Positions 36,564-44,614 of a stretch of 64,000 nt of DNA are shown here, one piece after another. The notes below the pieces were generated by a model. The model ran no database searches, was not told the DNA's origin, and saw only the letters and a list, made by a program, of their open reading frames with translations. The number at the start of each line of letters is the position of its first letter. Positions within the stretch are counted from its first letter, which is position 1. Position numbers and translations under genes: made by a program. The stretch is from Flectobacillus roseus. GTDB lineage: Bacteria; Bacteroidota; Bacteroidia; Cytophagales; Spirosomataceae. The stretch is from the NCBI RefSeq assembly GCF_030056665.1, contig NZ_JASHIG010000036.1, one strand, 5' to 3'.

Positions 36564-36676
36564 ATTCTTCTCTGTTTATGAATAAGAAGTACAAAAGAGG
36601 CAATTATACCTATCTTAGAATGAAATACCCATCACAATTGGATAATAATGCCCCTATTTTGGGAGCGCCTGTAGGT

Positions 36677-36684
36677 TATTTTTG
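36677..36684 (+). promoter_or_regulatory. Possible -7 box of the GH95-GH2 operon
   Basis: TATTTTTG matches TAnnTTTG, ~95 bp before the GH95 start; a TTTTG lies only 15 bp upstream, so the spacing is poor. Confidence 0.35.
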
Positions 36685-36777
36685 TATAATTCTAATATTA
36701 TTCTGGATAACTCCATTTATAGCATTCATTACTTACCTCAATTTCATAATATGTTATTTTACCAAAAAACAATAAAA

Positions 36778-39243
36778 ATGTTTCAAAAAGCAATTTTTTC
36801 ATTGATTGCGTTGATTACTTTTTCAAGTAAAACGATAGCTCAGCAAAATAATCCTCCCTTAACGGTCTGGTATAAACAACCTGCCAATGCAAAGATAGCC
36901 GACGTAAACAAAGGATGGAACAACGACCCCGAATGGCTCAAAGCTTTTCCTATTGGTAATGGCTTTTTGGGTGGAATGGTGTTTGGTGATGTAAATCAAG
37001 AACGCATTCAACTCAACGAAAAAAGCTTGTGGTCGGGAAGTCCAAGCGATAACGACAACCCCGAAGCATCGGCTTATTTGCCCAAAATTAGACAATTACT
37101 TTTTGAAGGCAAATATAAGGAAGCCAACGAACTTACCAATAAAACTCAAATCGCCAAAGGTGCTGGTACGGGCAAAGGTAATGGCACAAACGACCCTTAT
37201 GGAAGTTATCAATTATTGGGAGATTTAAGAATTGATTTTGAAAAAAATACTGCTTATTCCAACTATACTCGTAAGTTAGACCTACGCAAAGGGCTTGTAA
37301 ACATTGCCTATACCCAAGAAGGTGTTGATTTTAAAAGAGAAGTGTTTGTGAGCTACCCAGACCGTGCTATGCTCATTCGTTTTACTGCCAATAAAAAGGG
37401 AGCTTTGAGCTTTAAGGCATCACTTTCTCGCACAGAACGTTTTGCCGTACAAACCTTAGCAGACCAATTATTGATGACTGGTAGCATGGATAATGGCAAC
37501 AAAGGCGATGGCATGAAATACGCTACTCGTTTGAAAGCCCTCAGCCAAGGCGGAAGTATCGCTTATCAGAATGGCGTGCTGGAAGTGAAAAATGCCAATG
37601 AGGTTACTTTATACGTGGTTGCTTATACCGATTACAAACAAGCATATCCAACTTTTATTGGCGATAATCCCGTAGAAACTACGCAAAAGCAATTGGCTCA
37701 GGTAACAGCCAAGCCTTATGCCTTGGTACTAAAAAACCATACGCAAGATTTTTCATCTTTGATGAACAAAGCAAGTTTAAGTTTATCAAAAATAAGCACC
37801 GATACCATTCCAACCGATGTGCGTTTGACCAACAATGCTACGGCCAACGATTTGCATATACAAGAATTGTATTTTCAGTTTGGTCGCTATTTGTTGGTAT
37901 CGTCTTCAAGAAAAGGAAGTTTGCCAGCCAACTTGCAAGGAATGTGGTCGAATAAAATCCAAACTCCTTGGAATGGCGACTACCACGTGAACATCAATGC
38001 ACAAATGAATTATTGGCCTGCCAACGTAACAAACCTTGCCGAATGTAATACGCCTATCCTCGAATTGATTCAGTCAATTGTAAAACCCGGCGAACGCACG
38101 GCTGCTGTTCAATACAAAGCCAAAGGCTGGATTGTACATCCTGTAACAAACGTGTGGGGCTATACAGCACCGGGCGAGCATCCAAGTTGGGGTATGCACA
38201 TTGCTGCGGGTGGTTGGGTTTCTCAACATTTATGGCAGCATTACACTTACACAAAAGATAAAACGTATTTACAAAAAGTATATCCAACGCTACTCAAGTC
38301 GGCTGAGTTTTACTTGGATTGGTTGGTGCAAGACCCACGCACGGGCAAGCTTGTTTCTGGACCTACTTCCTCGCCCGAAAACAATTTTTATGCCCCCGAT
38401 GGCTCGGTGGTTTCGATGAGCATGGCTCCTTCGCATGACCAAGAAGTAATTCAGGAAATTTTTAGTACGGTATTATTGGCCGCCAAAGACCTCAACGACA
38501 GCAATCCGCTTTTAGGTAAAATCAAAACAGCCCTCGACAACCTGATGCTTCCTAAAATTGGTACAGATGGAAGGTTGATGGAGTGGGCAGAAGAATTTAA
38601 AGAAAGAGATATTACCCATCGCCATGTATCGCATTTGTACGCCCTTTATCCGGGTACTTGGATAGATGCCTACAAAACACCAGACTACGCCAAAGCTGCT
38701 CAAAAATCGTTGGAAGTACGTACCGACGTAGGTACTGGCTGGAGCTTGGCTTGGAAAATTAGCTTTTGGGCAAGGTTGAAAAACGGCAATCGAGCACATC
38801 AATTATTGCAAAACTTACTGAAACCTACCTACAACAACACCATCAATATGTCGGATGCTGGTGGCACGTATTACAACCTTTTCTGTGCACATCCGCCTTT
38901 CCAAATTGATGGCAACTTTGGCGGAACGGCTGGTATTGCCGAAATGCTCTTGCAAAGCCACGGAAGTGAAATAGAGTTGTTGCCTGCACTTCCTAACGTT
39001 TGGGAAAAAGGTGAGGTGAAAGGTTTGAAAGCACGCAATGGCTTTGAAGTGGCCATTCAGTGGAAAAATGTAAGCTTGAAACAAGCTACCATCAAATCGT
39101 TGGTGGGCGAAAAATGTGTAATTCGCACGCAATCGCCAGTAGCTATCAAGGGACTTACCGTAAAATCTGTTAAAGATTCGTTCGGCTATACCACCACTTT
39201 CAATACCACCAAAGGGCGTGTCTATATTGTAGAATCACTTTAA
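36778..39243 (+). CDS. GH95 alpha-L-fucosidase-type glycoside hydrolase
   Basis: The ATG at 36778 yields the signal peptide MFQKAIFSLIALITFSSKTIAQ; an in-frame start at 36682 would hide it. The 821-residue size fits GH95. Family marks are WLKAFPIGNGFLGGMVFGD and LNEKSLWSGSP (N-terminal beta domain) and NINAQMNYWPANVTNL (catalytic Asn pair). GPTSSPEN with Glu534 is the likely general acid, and FQIDGNFGGTAGIAEML with Asp711 follows. GH95 enzymes remove alpha-1,2-linked L-fucose by an inverting mechanism, and some act on alpha-L-galactose. It is probably periplasmic and acts on the end sugar before the GH2 enzyme encoded 18 bp downstream. Confidence 0.9.
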   Translation: MFQKAIFSLIALITFSSKTIAQQNNPPLTVWYKQPANAKIADVNKGWNNDPEWLKAFPIGNGFLGGMVFGDVNQERIQLNEKSLWSGSPSDNDNPEASAYLPKIRQLLFEGKYKEANELTNKTQIAKGAGTGKGNGTNDPYGSYQLLGDLRIDFEKNTAYSNYTRKLDLRKGLVNIAYTQEGVDFKREVFVSYPDRAMLIRFTANKKGALSFKASLSRTERFAVQTLADQLLMTGSMDNGNKGDGMKYATRLKALSQGGSIAYQNGVLEVKNANEVTLYVVAYTDYKQAYPTFIGDNPVETTQKQLAQVTAKPYALVLKNHTQDFSSLMNKASLSLSKISTDTIPTDVRLTNNATANDLHIQELYFQFGRYLLVSSSRKGSLPANLQGMWSNKIQTPWNGDYHVNINAQMNYWPANVTNLAECNTPILELIQSIVKPGERTAAVQYKAKGWIVHPVTNVWGYTAPGEHPSWGMHIAAGGWVSQHLWQHYTYTKDKTYLQKVYPTLLKSAEFYLDWLVQDPRTGKLVSGPTSSPENNFYAPDGSVVSMSMAPSHDQEVIQEIFSTVLLAAKDLNDSNPLLGKIKTALDNLMLPKIGTDGRLMEWAEEFKERDITHRHVSHLYALYPGTWIDAYKTPDYAKAAQKSLEVRTDVGTGWSLAWKISFWARLKNGNRAHQLLQNLLKPTYNNTINMSDAGGTYYNLFCAHPPFQIDGNFGGTAGIAEMLLQSHGSEIELLPALPNVWEKGEVKGLKARNGFEVAIQWKNVSLKQATIKSLVGEKCVIRTQSPVAIKGLTVKSVKDSFGYTTTFNTTKGRVYIVESL

Positions 39244-39261
39244 AATTATCTTTATTAACAG

Positions 39262-41832
39262 ATGAAATGTAATAGTAAGTTTACCCTAACCATAGGGTTT
39301 ATGGCATTGTTTTGCCTTTTCAGCAGCAACTTGCAAGCACAGTCGGTTAGGAGTAAAATCAATATCAACCGAGCGTGGAAGTTTTATTTAGGCGATACAA
39401 CTCAAGCCGAAAAAGCCACTTTCAGCGATAAATCATGGAAAAATATCAACCTTCCACACAATTTTAGCTTGCCCTATTTTCAGGAAGCTCGCTGGTATGT
39501 GGGCTTTGGCTGGTACCGTAAAACGATTACAGTGCCTGCTTCTTGGAAAAATAAAAACATTGCTTTAGAGTTTGAAGGAGCGTTCCGTGAGGCCGAAATA
39601 TTTGTCAATGGTACATTGGTAGGTACACACGCAAGTGGCTATACTGGCTTTGCTGTAGATATTACCAAAGCCCTGAAAGTAGGTGATAATACCCTTGCTG
39701 TTCGCTTGTCGAACCACTGGAGTCCGAGAATTGCCCCACGCAACGGCGACCATAATTTTACAGGGGGGATTTATCGTGACGTTTCGTTGATTGTCACCAA
39801 TCCAACGCACGTTACATGGTACGGAACTTTTGTAAAAACGCCTAAAGTTTCGGCAAAAGAAGGCCTTGTAGCTGTAAGTACCGAAGTAGAAAACAAAAGT
39901 AATAGCAGTAAAAAAATAGAGCTTCGCACGTCGGTGCTTGACCCCACGGGCAAAGTAGTTGACACATTTTCTTCTACCCAAACGATTCCTGCCAATACTT
40001 TGGCAACATTCGAGCAAACAGGTAATAGCATCGCTCAACCCAAACTTTGGCATCCAAAACATCCATTTATGTATAAATTGGTAAGCAAATTATATGAAAA
40101 TGGTAAAATTTTGCTTGACCAATACGAGACACCTTTTGGTTTCAGATGGGTAGAATGGACAGCCGACAAAGGCTTTTTCTTGAATGGCGAACATTATTAT
40201 TTCAAGGGTGCAAACGTACACCAAGACCATGCTGGTTGGTCGAGTGCCGTAACGAATACAGGTTTTTACCGAGATGTACAATTAATCAAAGACGCAGGAT
40301 TCGACTTTATCCGTGGGTCGCATTACCCACACGACCCAGCTTTTGCTGATGCTTGCGATAAATTGGGGATGTTGTTTTGGTCGGAAAATAACTTTTGGGG
40401 CGTAGGCGGTGCTACGGGCGAAGGTGGTTGGTTTCAAGGACCAGGTACTTATCCTTACTACGATGAAGATAGCAAGCCTTTTGGCGAAAGTTTGAAGACC
40501 AGTTTAAGAGAAATGATTCGGGTCAATCGCAATCACCCTTCTATCATTACTTGGAGTATGTGTAACGAACCGTTCTTTACACATCAAAGTACCATGCCCA
40601 AAGTACGTGAACTTTTGAAAGAATTGGTAGCTTATAGCCACGAACTCGACCCAACACGGGCGGCGGCTATCGGTGGTTCGCAACGAGGTGAAATTGATAA
40701 ATTGGGCGATATTGCTGGCTATAATGGCGACGGTGCAAGGTTGTTTATCAAACCAGGTGTGGCCAGTGTGGTAAGTGAATATGGTTCGGTGATTGATTTT
40801 CGTCCGGGTAAATACGACGCTGGTTGGGGCGATATGGAATCACAGCCACAATTTGAATGGAGAAGCGGACAAGCCATTTGGTCGGGTTTTGATTATGGTA
40901 CGCACGCTGGGCAATTAGGACAAATGGGAATCATTGATTATCAGCGTATTCCAAAAAACAAATGGTACTGGTATCGTAAAACATACTTAGGCATAGAACC
41001 ACCAGCACCAACCGTAGCAGGAACACCAGCTCAACTCAAATTGAGTGCCGATAAAACTGTGATTCAACAAGCCGACGGCACCGACGACGTACATTTGTTG
41101 GTAACAGTACTGGATGCCCAAGGCAGAGCATTGAGCAATTCGCCCGATGTAATGCTTACTTTGGTTTCTGGCCCAGGCGAGTTTCCGGGTGGTTCATCCA
41201 TCTCTTTCTCTAATCAATCTAATATTGCCATAAGAGATGGAAAAGCGGCGATTGAGTTCCGCTCACATTATGCTGGTACGTCGGTTATCAAAGCCTCTTC
41301 GGCTGGTTTGCCCGATGCTTTTATCACGATTATTTCTAAAAATGCCCCTGTATATTTGGCGAGCAAAACCCCAAAAATTACAGAGCGTCCTTATGTGAAA
41401 TTTGACGACATCGTGCCTGCCGAACGCAAAGGAAAAGTGAATTTAGTATTCAACCGCCCAACCAGGGTATCAAGCGAAGAAGCCAGCCATACAGGGCGTT
41501 ATGTAAACGACGGTTCGCTTCAAACCTATTGGCAAGCACAAGGCAGTAGCAAAGCAGCATGGTTACAAATCGACTTAGAAAATACCTACCATCTCACAGA
41601 AATCAAACTTGCCTTTCCGCAAGATGGAACTATTGATTACAGCATTCAAATTAGTAACGATGGCATCAATTGGACAACCCTATCAACGCAACACACGCAA
41701 GTAAGCAAAGAAACCTTACTTACGCATACTTTTAAAGAAAAAGTAAAAGCGGGATTGGTACGCATTGCTTTTAACACACCAAACAGTAACTCAATCGTCG
41801 GTTTAAGCGAGTTTGAAGTTTACAGTAATTAA
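39262..41832 (+). CDS. GH2 glycoside hydrolase with C-terminal discoidin-like domain
   Basis: The 856-residue exported enzyme has a signal peptide of ~27 residues, then the jelly-roll sugar-binding, immunoglobulin-like and TIM-barrel domains of GH2. Key residues are Glu436 in WSMCNEPFF (acid/base) and Glu506 in VVSEYGS (nucleophile). An immunoglobulin-like domain (~residues 600-700) and an F5/8 type C (discoidin-like) domain at the C-terminus (~715-856) may anchor it to the glycan. GH2 covers beta-galactosidases, beta-glucuronidases and beta-mannosidases. Pairing with GH95 favours beta-galactosidase activity on a fucosylated galactosyl side chain. Confidence 0.88.
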   Translation: MKCNSKFTLTIGFMALFCLFSSNLQAQSVRSKININRAWKFYLGDTTQAEKATFSDKSWKNINLPHNFSLPYFQEARWYVGFGWYRKTITVPASWKNKNIALEFEGAFREAEIFVNGTLVGTHASGYTGFAVDITKALKVGDNTLAVRLSNHWSPRIAPRNGDHNFTGGIYRDVSLIVTNPTHVTWYGTFVKTPKVSAKEGLVAVSTEVENKSNSSKKIELRTSVLDPTGKVVDTFSSTQTIPANTLATFEQTGNSIAQPKLWHPKHPFMYKLVSKLYENGKILLDQYETPFGFRWVEWTADKGFFLNGEHYYFKGANVHQDHAGWSSAVTNTGFYRDVQLIKDAGFDFIRGSHYPHDPAFADACDKLGMLFWSENNFWGVGGATGEGGWFQGPGTYPYYDEDSKPFGESLKTSLREMIRVNRNHPSIITWSMCNEPFFTHQSTMPKVRELLKELVAYSHELDPTRAAAIGGSQRGEIDKLGDIAGYNGDGARLFIKPGVASVVSEYGSVIDFRPGKYDAGWGDMESQPQFEWRSGQAIWSGFDYGTHAGQLGQMGIIDYQRIPKNKWYWYRKTYLGIEPPAPTVAGTPAQLKLSADKTVIQQADGTDDVHLLVTVLDAQGRALSNSPDVMLTLVSGPGEFPGGSSISFSNQSNIAIRDGKAAIEFRSHYAGTSVIKASSAGLPDAFITIISKNAPVYLASKTPKITERPYVKFDDIVPAERKGKVNLVFNRPTRVSSEEASHTGRYVNDGSLQTYWQAQGSSKAAWLQIDLENTYHLTEIKLAFPQDGTIDYSIQISNDGINWTTLSTQHTQVSKETLLTHTFKEKVKAGLVRIAFNTPNSNSIVGLSEFEVYSN

Positions 41833-41859
41833 AAAATGGAATTGAAAATTGGGAGACAG

Positions 41860-41892
41860 ATAGGCTATGGGTTTTACCTGTAGCCTATTTTG
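41860..41892 (+). terminator. Terminator after the GH2 gene
   Basis: ATAGGCTA pairs with TAGCCTAT across a 13-nt stretch, with TTTTG following, 27 bp after the GH2 stop. Confidence 0.7.
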
Positions 41893-42079
41893 TTATATCC
41901 AGTAATTCAAGGAATAAAATTGCCATCCTACCACCTAAATAACTATTATTCAACACCTTGAAAGGTAAATAGTTAGGCATCATGTATTTATGCAAAAGAA
42001 GATTTAAGTTGTGTGTTGAGGCAATAGGCAAAAACTGGTAATTTTTTTGTAACGATAGATATGTTTTTGCCGAATGCCC

Positions 42080-42117
42080 ATAGCTGAAAGCCAAAAGCTG
42101 AGAGCTGAAAGCTCAAA
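42080..42117. repeat. AAGC/AGCT-rich short repeat tract
   Basis: The tract repeats AGCTGAAAGC with small changes (TAGCTGAAAGCC, AAAGCTGAGAGCTGAAAGC). Related AGC/GCT-plus-AAGCC/GGCTT tracts occur in gaps at 52350-52375 and 56906-56951. The surrounding gap 41893-42317 has no other gene; a 70-codon reverse frame there has no protein features. Confidence 0.45.
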
Positions 42118-42202
42118 AATTAATTTCTATTTTGCCCACTAACTTAATACCAAAGCCTTTTCTTTATTTGGGCTGAGTAACAAATTATCTCCGTTTCTAC
42201 TA

Positions 42203-42210
42203 TATCTTTG
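42203..42210 (+). promoter_or_regulatory. Possible -7 box of the Crp/Fnr-type gene
   Basis: TATCTTTG matches TAnnTTTG ~108 bp before the gene start; the -33 element is not clear. Confidence 0.35.
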
Positions 42211-42317
42211 TTCTGTTCATAAAAAGTTACTTTGGCGTGATTGACAGGACAAGGTACTCTTTTATTATTTTAAATATTATTCACAAAAGACAAGACGACA
42301 TCAAATCCCAATTATCA

Positions 42318-42878
42318 ATGGACTTACTTCAGTTTTTCAATAATAAACTAAAATTTACCGACGAAGAAAATGAAGAATTGTCAAATGCTTTCAAGGTAGA
42401 AATATATGCCAAAGGAACTACAGTTGTACAACCCAATAGTTTTGTAAAAAAGGTTTACTTTGTTGAAAAAGGATTATTGCGCTGTTATTACTACAAGGAA
42501 GGAAAAGATATTACACATTTCTTTTTTGATGAAGATACTTTCACTGCTCCACTCAACAGTGTTTTTTATAACAAAGAGGAAGCTTATGGCTGGGAAACTT
42601 TGGAGGAAACAACACTTCGAGTCATTCAATATGATGATTTGCAAGATTTATTTATCAAATATCCCAGCATTCAACGCTTCTTTTTCGGTGTTTCCTTAGA
42701 CATCCTCAATTCCTATGCTCTCAAACTTGAATATCTCCAATTTTACACAGCCGAAGAGCGATACGCCAATCTACTTGAAACCAACCCCGGAATCTTACAC
42801 CGAACTTCACTAGGACATATTGCCTCCTATTTGGGTATTACACAACAAACCTTAAGTGTTATTAGAGGAAAAAAATAA
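42318..42878 (+). CDS. Crp/Fnr-family transcriptional regulator
   Basis: The ATG at 42318 (MDLLQFFNNKLKFTDEE) is the usual start for this family; an in-frame codon at 42237 adds 27 unlikely residues. The 186-residue protein has a cyclic-nucleotide-binding-like domain (FVKKVYFVEKGLLRCYYYKEGKDITHFFFDEDTF) and a short C-terminal helix-turn-helix (LGHIASYLGITQQTLSVIRGKK). Bacteroidota members of this size bind DNA but generally lack the phosphate-binding RxA motif for cAMP, and none is obvious here. It precedes the RND efflux genes and may control them. A cyclase gene lies at the other end of the cluster. Confidence 0.8.
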   Translation: MDLLQFFNNKLKFTDEENEELSNAFKVEIYAKGTTVVQPNSFVKKVYFVEKGLLRCYYYKEGKDITHFFFDEDTFTAPLNSVFYNKEEAYGWETLEETTLRVIQYDDLQDLFIKYPSIQRFFFGVSLDILNSYALKLEYLQFYTAEERYANLLETNPGILHRTSLGHIASYLGITQQTLSVIRGKK

Positions 42879-42974
42879 TGAACCTTTTTTCATTTTTTAA
42901 GATTTCTGAAAAGTTTTCATCCTAATTCTTGCGTGCTTTGCATTGTAATTAATCAATCACAAAGGCATAGAAAC

Positions 42975-43355
42975 ATGGAAACTCATTATATCTTTTTAGC
43001 TCATCAGGTAGGAATCGCTTCTGTTTTTCCGTTGATCAAGGAAAGACTTGCTAATCATGCTCAGGTTTCGCTTCTTTACTATTCATCCAATCATCTTTAC
43101 GATTTTCAAAAAGAATTAGGGATACTCCAATATCATTTTAATTCTCAGCTGTACATCAGTTATGAATCCGATTACACCGAACATAAAGGGTTGTTGAAAA
43201 ATGACAACATCGAGGCAATCATCAATGCCAACACTATTCCCAATATGTGTTTCACGATTTCGGGCAATCCTCTTTTTTCAGAAAGAATCAAAAATGTACT
43301 CCTTTTCTTGGGGGCAAATAACATCATTATTCAAGAGCAATATTTTGTGGCCTAA
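42975..43355 (+). CDS. Orphan NAD(P)-binding half of a ferredoxin-reductase-like protein
   Basis: The 126-residue product (METHYIFLAHQVGIASVFPLIKERL) resembles only the C-terminal NAD(P)-binding part of ferredoxin/flavin reductases. Matching points are the GI-x-x-x-PLIKE start, the LLYYSSN...FQKELG middle, and a C-terminal SGNPLFSERIKNVLLFLGANNIIIQEQYF that follows the CGNP...E-x-Y/F pattern. The FAD-binding domain is absent upstream, where the Crp-type gene stops 96 bp earlier. It may be a stand-alone small protein or a truncated enzyme. It could partner a separate flavoprotein; the evidence is remote similarity only. Confidence 0.5.
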   Translation: METHYIFLAHQVGIASVFPLIKERLANHAQVSLLYYSSNHLYDFQKELGILQYHFNSQLYISYESDYTEHKGLLKNDNIEAIINANTIPNMCFTISGNPLFSERIKNVLLFLGANNIIIQEQYFVA

Positions 43356-43586
43356 GTTAATGGGTAAAATATAATTCAACTTTTGGGCTTTTGGCATTCA
43401 GTGATGGGTTCTCGGAAAAATATCTCTCCTGCATTTCTAGGAGCTATTTTGCTCAATTCTTACGGCGTATGCCCAAAAGCGTGCTATTACTTTTTTAGAA
43501 AAAAACTTTATTCACAACTCATAATTCAGCACTAATACATAGTACCCCATACAATCAATTCATCAAATCTATCAAATCACAAGCAC

Positions 43587-44606
43587 ATGAAATTTTATAT
43601 CATGCCTGTAGCCCTATTGCTTTTAGCGTGCAACAGCGAAACTAAAGAAGTACAAAAAGAGTCAGCTATTCTTGTAAAAACCGAACAAGTAGCCAACACA
43701 AGTATCAAAACAGACATTGCTATCAGTGGTAGCGTTGAAGGCTCAAGTACCGTTCGCTTGGGTTTTATGGTTGGCGGTAAAATCAAGAGTATCAATACCA
43801 AAGAAGGGCAAAATGTTTCAAAAGGACAACTAATTGCCAGTTTAGACCCCAGTAATTATGTGATTGCCAAGCAATTGTCGGACGTACAAGTAAATGCCAC
43901 TGCCGATGAATACAATCGTTTGAAACAGTTACGTACAAGAGGAAGCGTTAGCGAAAGTGACTTCTCTAAAGTTTCTTTTTCCTTGGAAGAAGCCCAATTA
44001 CAACAAAAACTCCAAGCCAAAAATGTAGAAGATACCAAGTTGTATTCGCCTATCAGTGGTGTGATGTTAAGCAAACAAACAGAAGTTGGGGAAATTGTGG
44101 GCGTAGGTACGCCGCTATTTGTACTTTCATCAATTCAAAAAGTACTGGTATCGGCTTTTATTCCAGAATCTGAACTCCAACATATCCGTATCGGACAAGT
44201 AGCCCATATTTATATTGGTGCATTGGATAAAACTTTTGAAGGAAAAGTAAGCGAAGTAGGAGCCGTTGCCGACCCAGCTACCAGGGCATTTACCGTAAAA
44301 ATCACCGTAGAAAACAAAGGTTTACACATTCGTCCGGGGATGATTGCTGAGGTAAAATTGAATAACAACCAGAGCAAAGAAAGCATTTTATTGCCCTCTT
44401 CTTGCATTGGTAATGATGCCAATAGCCAAAGCTATGTTTATGTAGTGGACAAAACATCGGGCAAGGCTTTCAAACGTAATGTGAGCCTCGGTAAAATCGT
44501 CAACAACAAAATTGAAATAGTTGCTGGCCTATCCTTGGGCGAAACCGTAGTAACATCAGGACAAACCAAGCTTTCAGACGGCTCACTTATCACCCTTTCA
44601 AAATAA
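43587..44606 (+). CDS. RND efflux periplasmic adaptor (membrane fusion protein)
   Basis: The 339-residue lipoprotein (MKFYIMPVALLLLACNSE, lipidated Cys15) shows the HlyD/AcrA layout. Features are a barrel-sandwich hybrid domain with VGGKIKSINTKEGQNVSKGQLIASLDPSNY, a helical hairpin (~80-135), LYSPISGVMLSKQTEVGEIVGVGTPLF, a beta-barrel and a C-terminal membrane-proximal domain. It links the inner-membrane pump to the outer-membrane channel. It is the first gene of a three-gene operon, 8 bp before the pump. The substrate of the pump cannot be told from the sequence. Confidence 0.9.
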   Translation: MKFYIMPVALLLLACNSETKEVQKESAILVKTEQVANTSIKTDIAISGSVEGSSTVRLGFMVGGKIKSINTKEGQNVSKGQLIASLDPSNYVIAKQLSDVQVNATADEYNRLKQLRTRGSVSESDFSKVSFSLEEAQLQQKLQAKNVEDTKLYSPISGVMLSKQTEVGEIVGVGTPLFVLSSIQKVLVSAFIPESELQHIRIGQVAHIYIGALDKTFEGKVSEVGAVADPATRAFTVKITVENKGLHIRPGMIAEVKLNNNQSKESILLPSSCIGNDANSQSYVYVVDKTSGKAFKRNVSLGKIVNNKIEIVAGLSLGETVVTSGQTKLSDGSLITLSK

Positions 44607-44614
44607 TTAGTCAC

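Noticed and set aside
36578..36775. 65-aa membrane protein upstream of the GH95 gene
   Set aside because: It lies in the promoter region between divergent genes, shows no family, and ends just before the GH95 start; its hydrophobicity comes from AT-rich codons.
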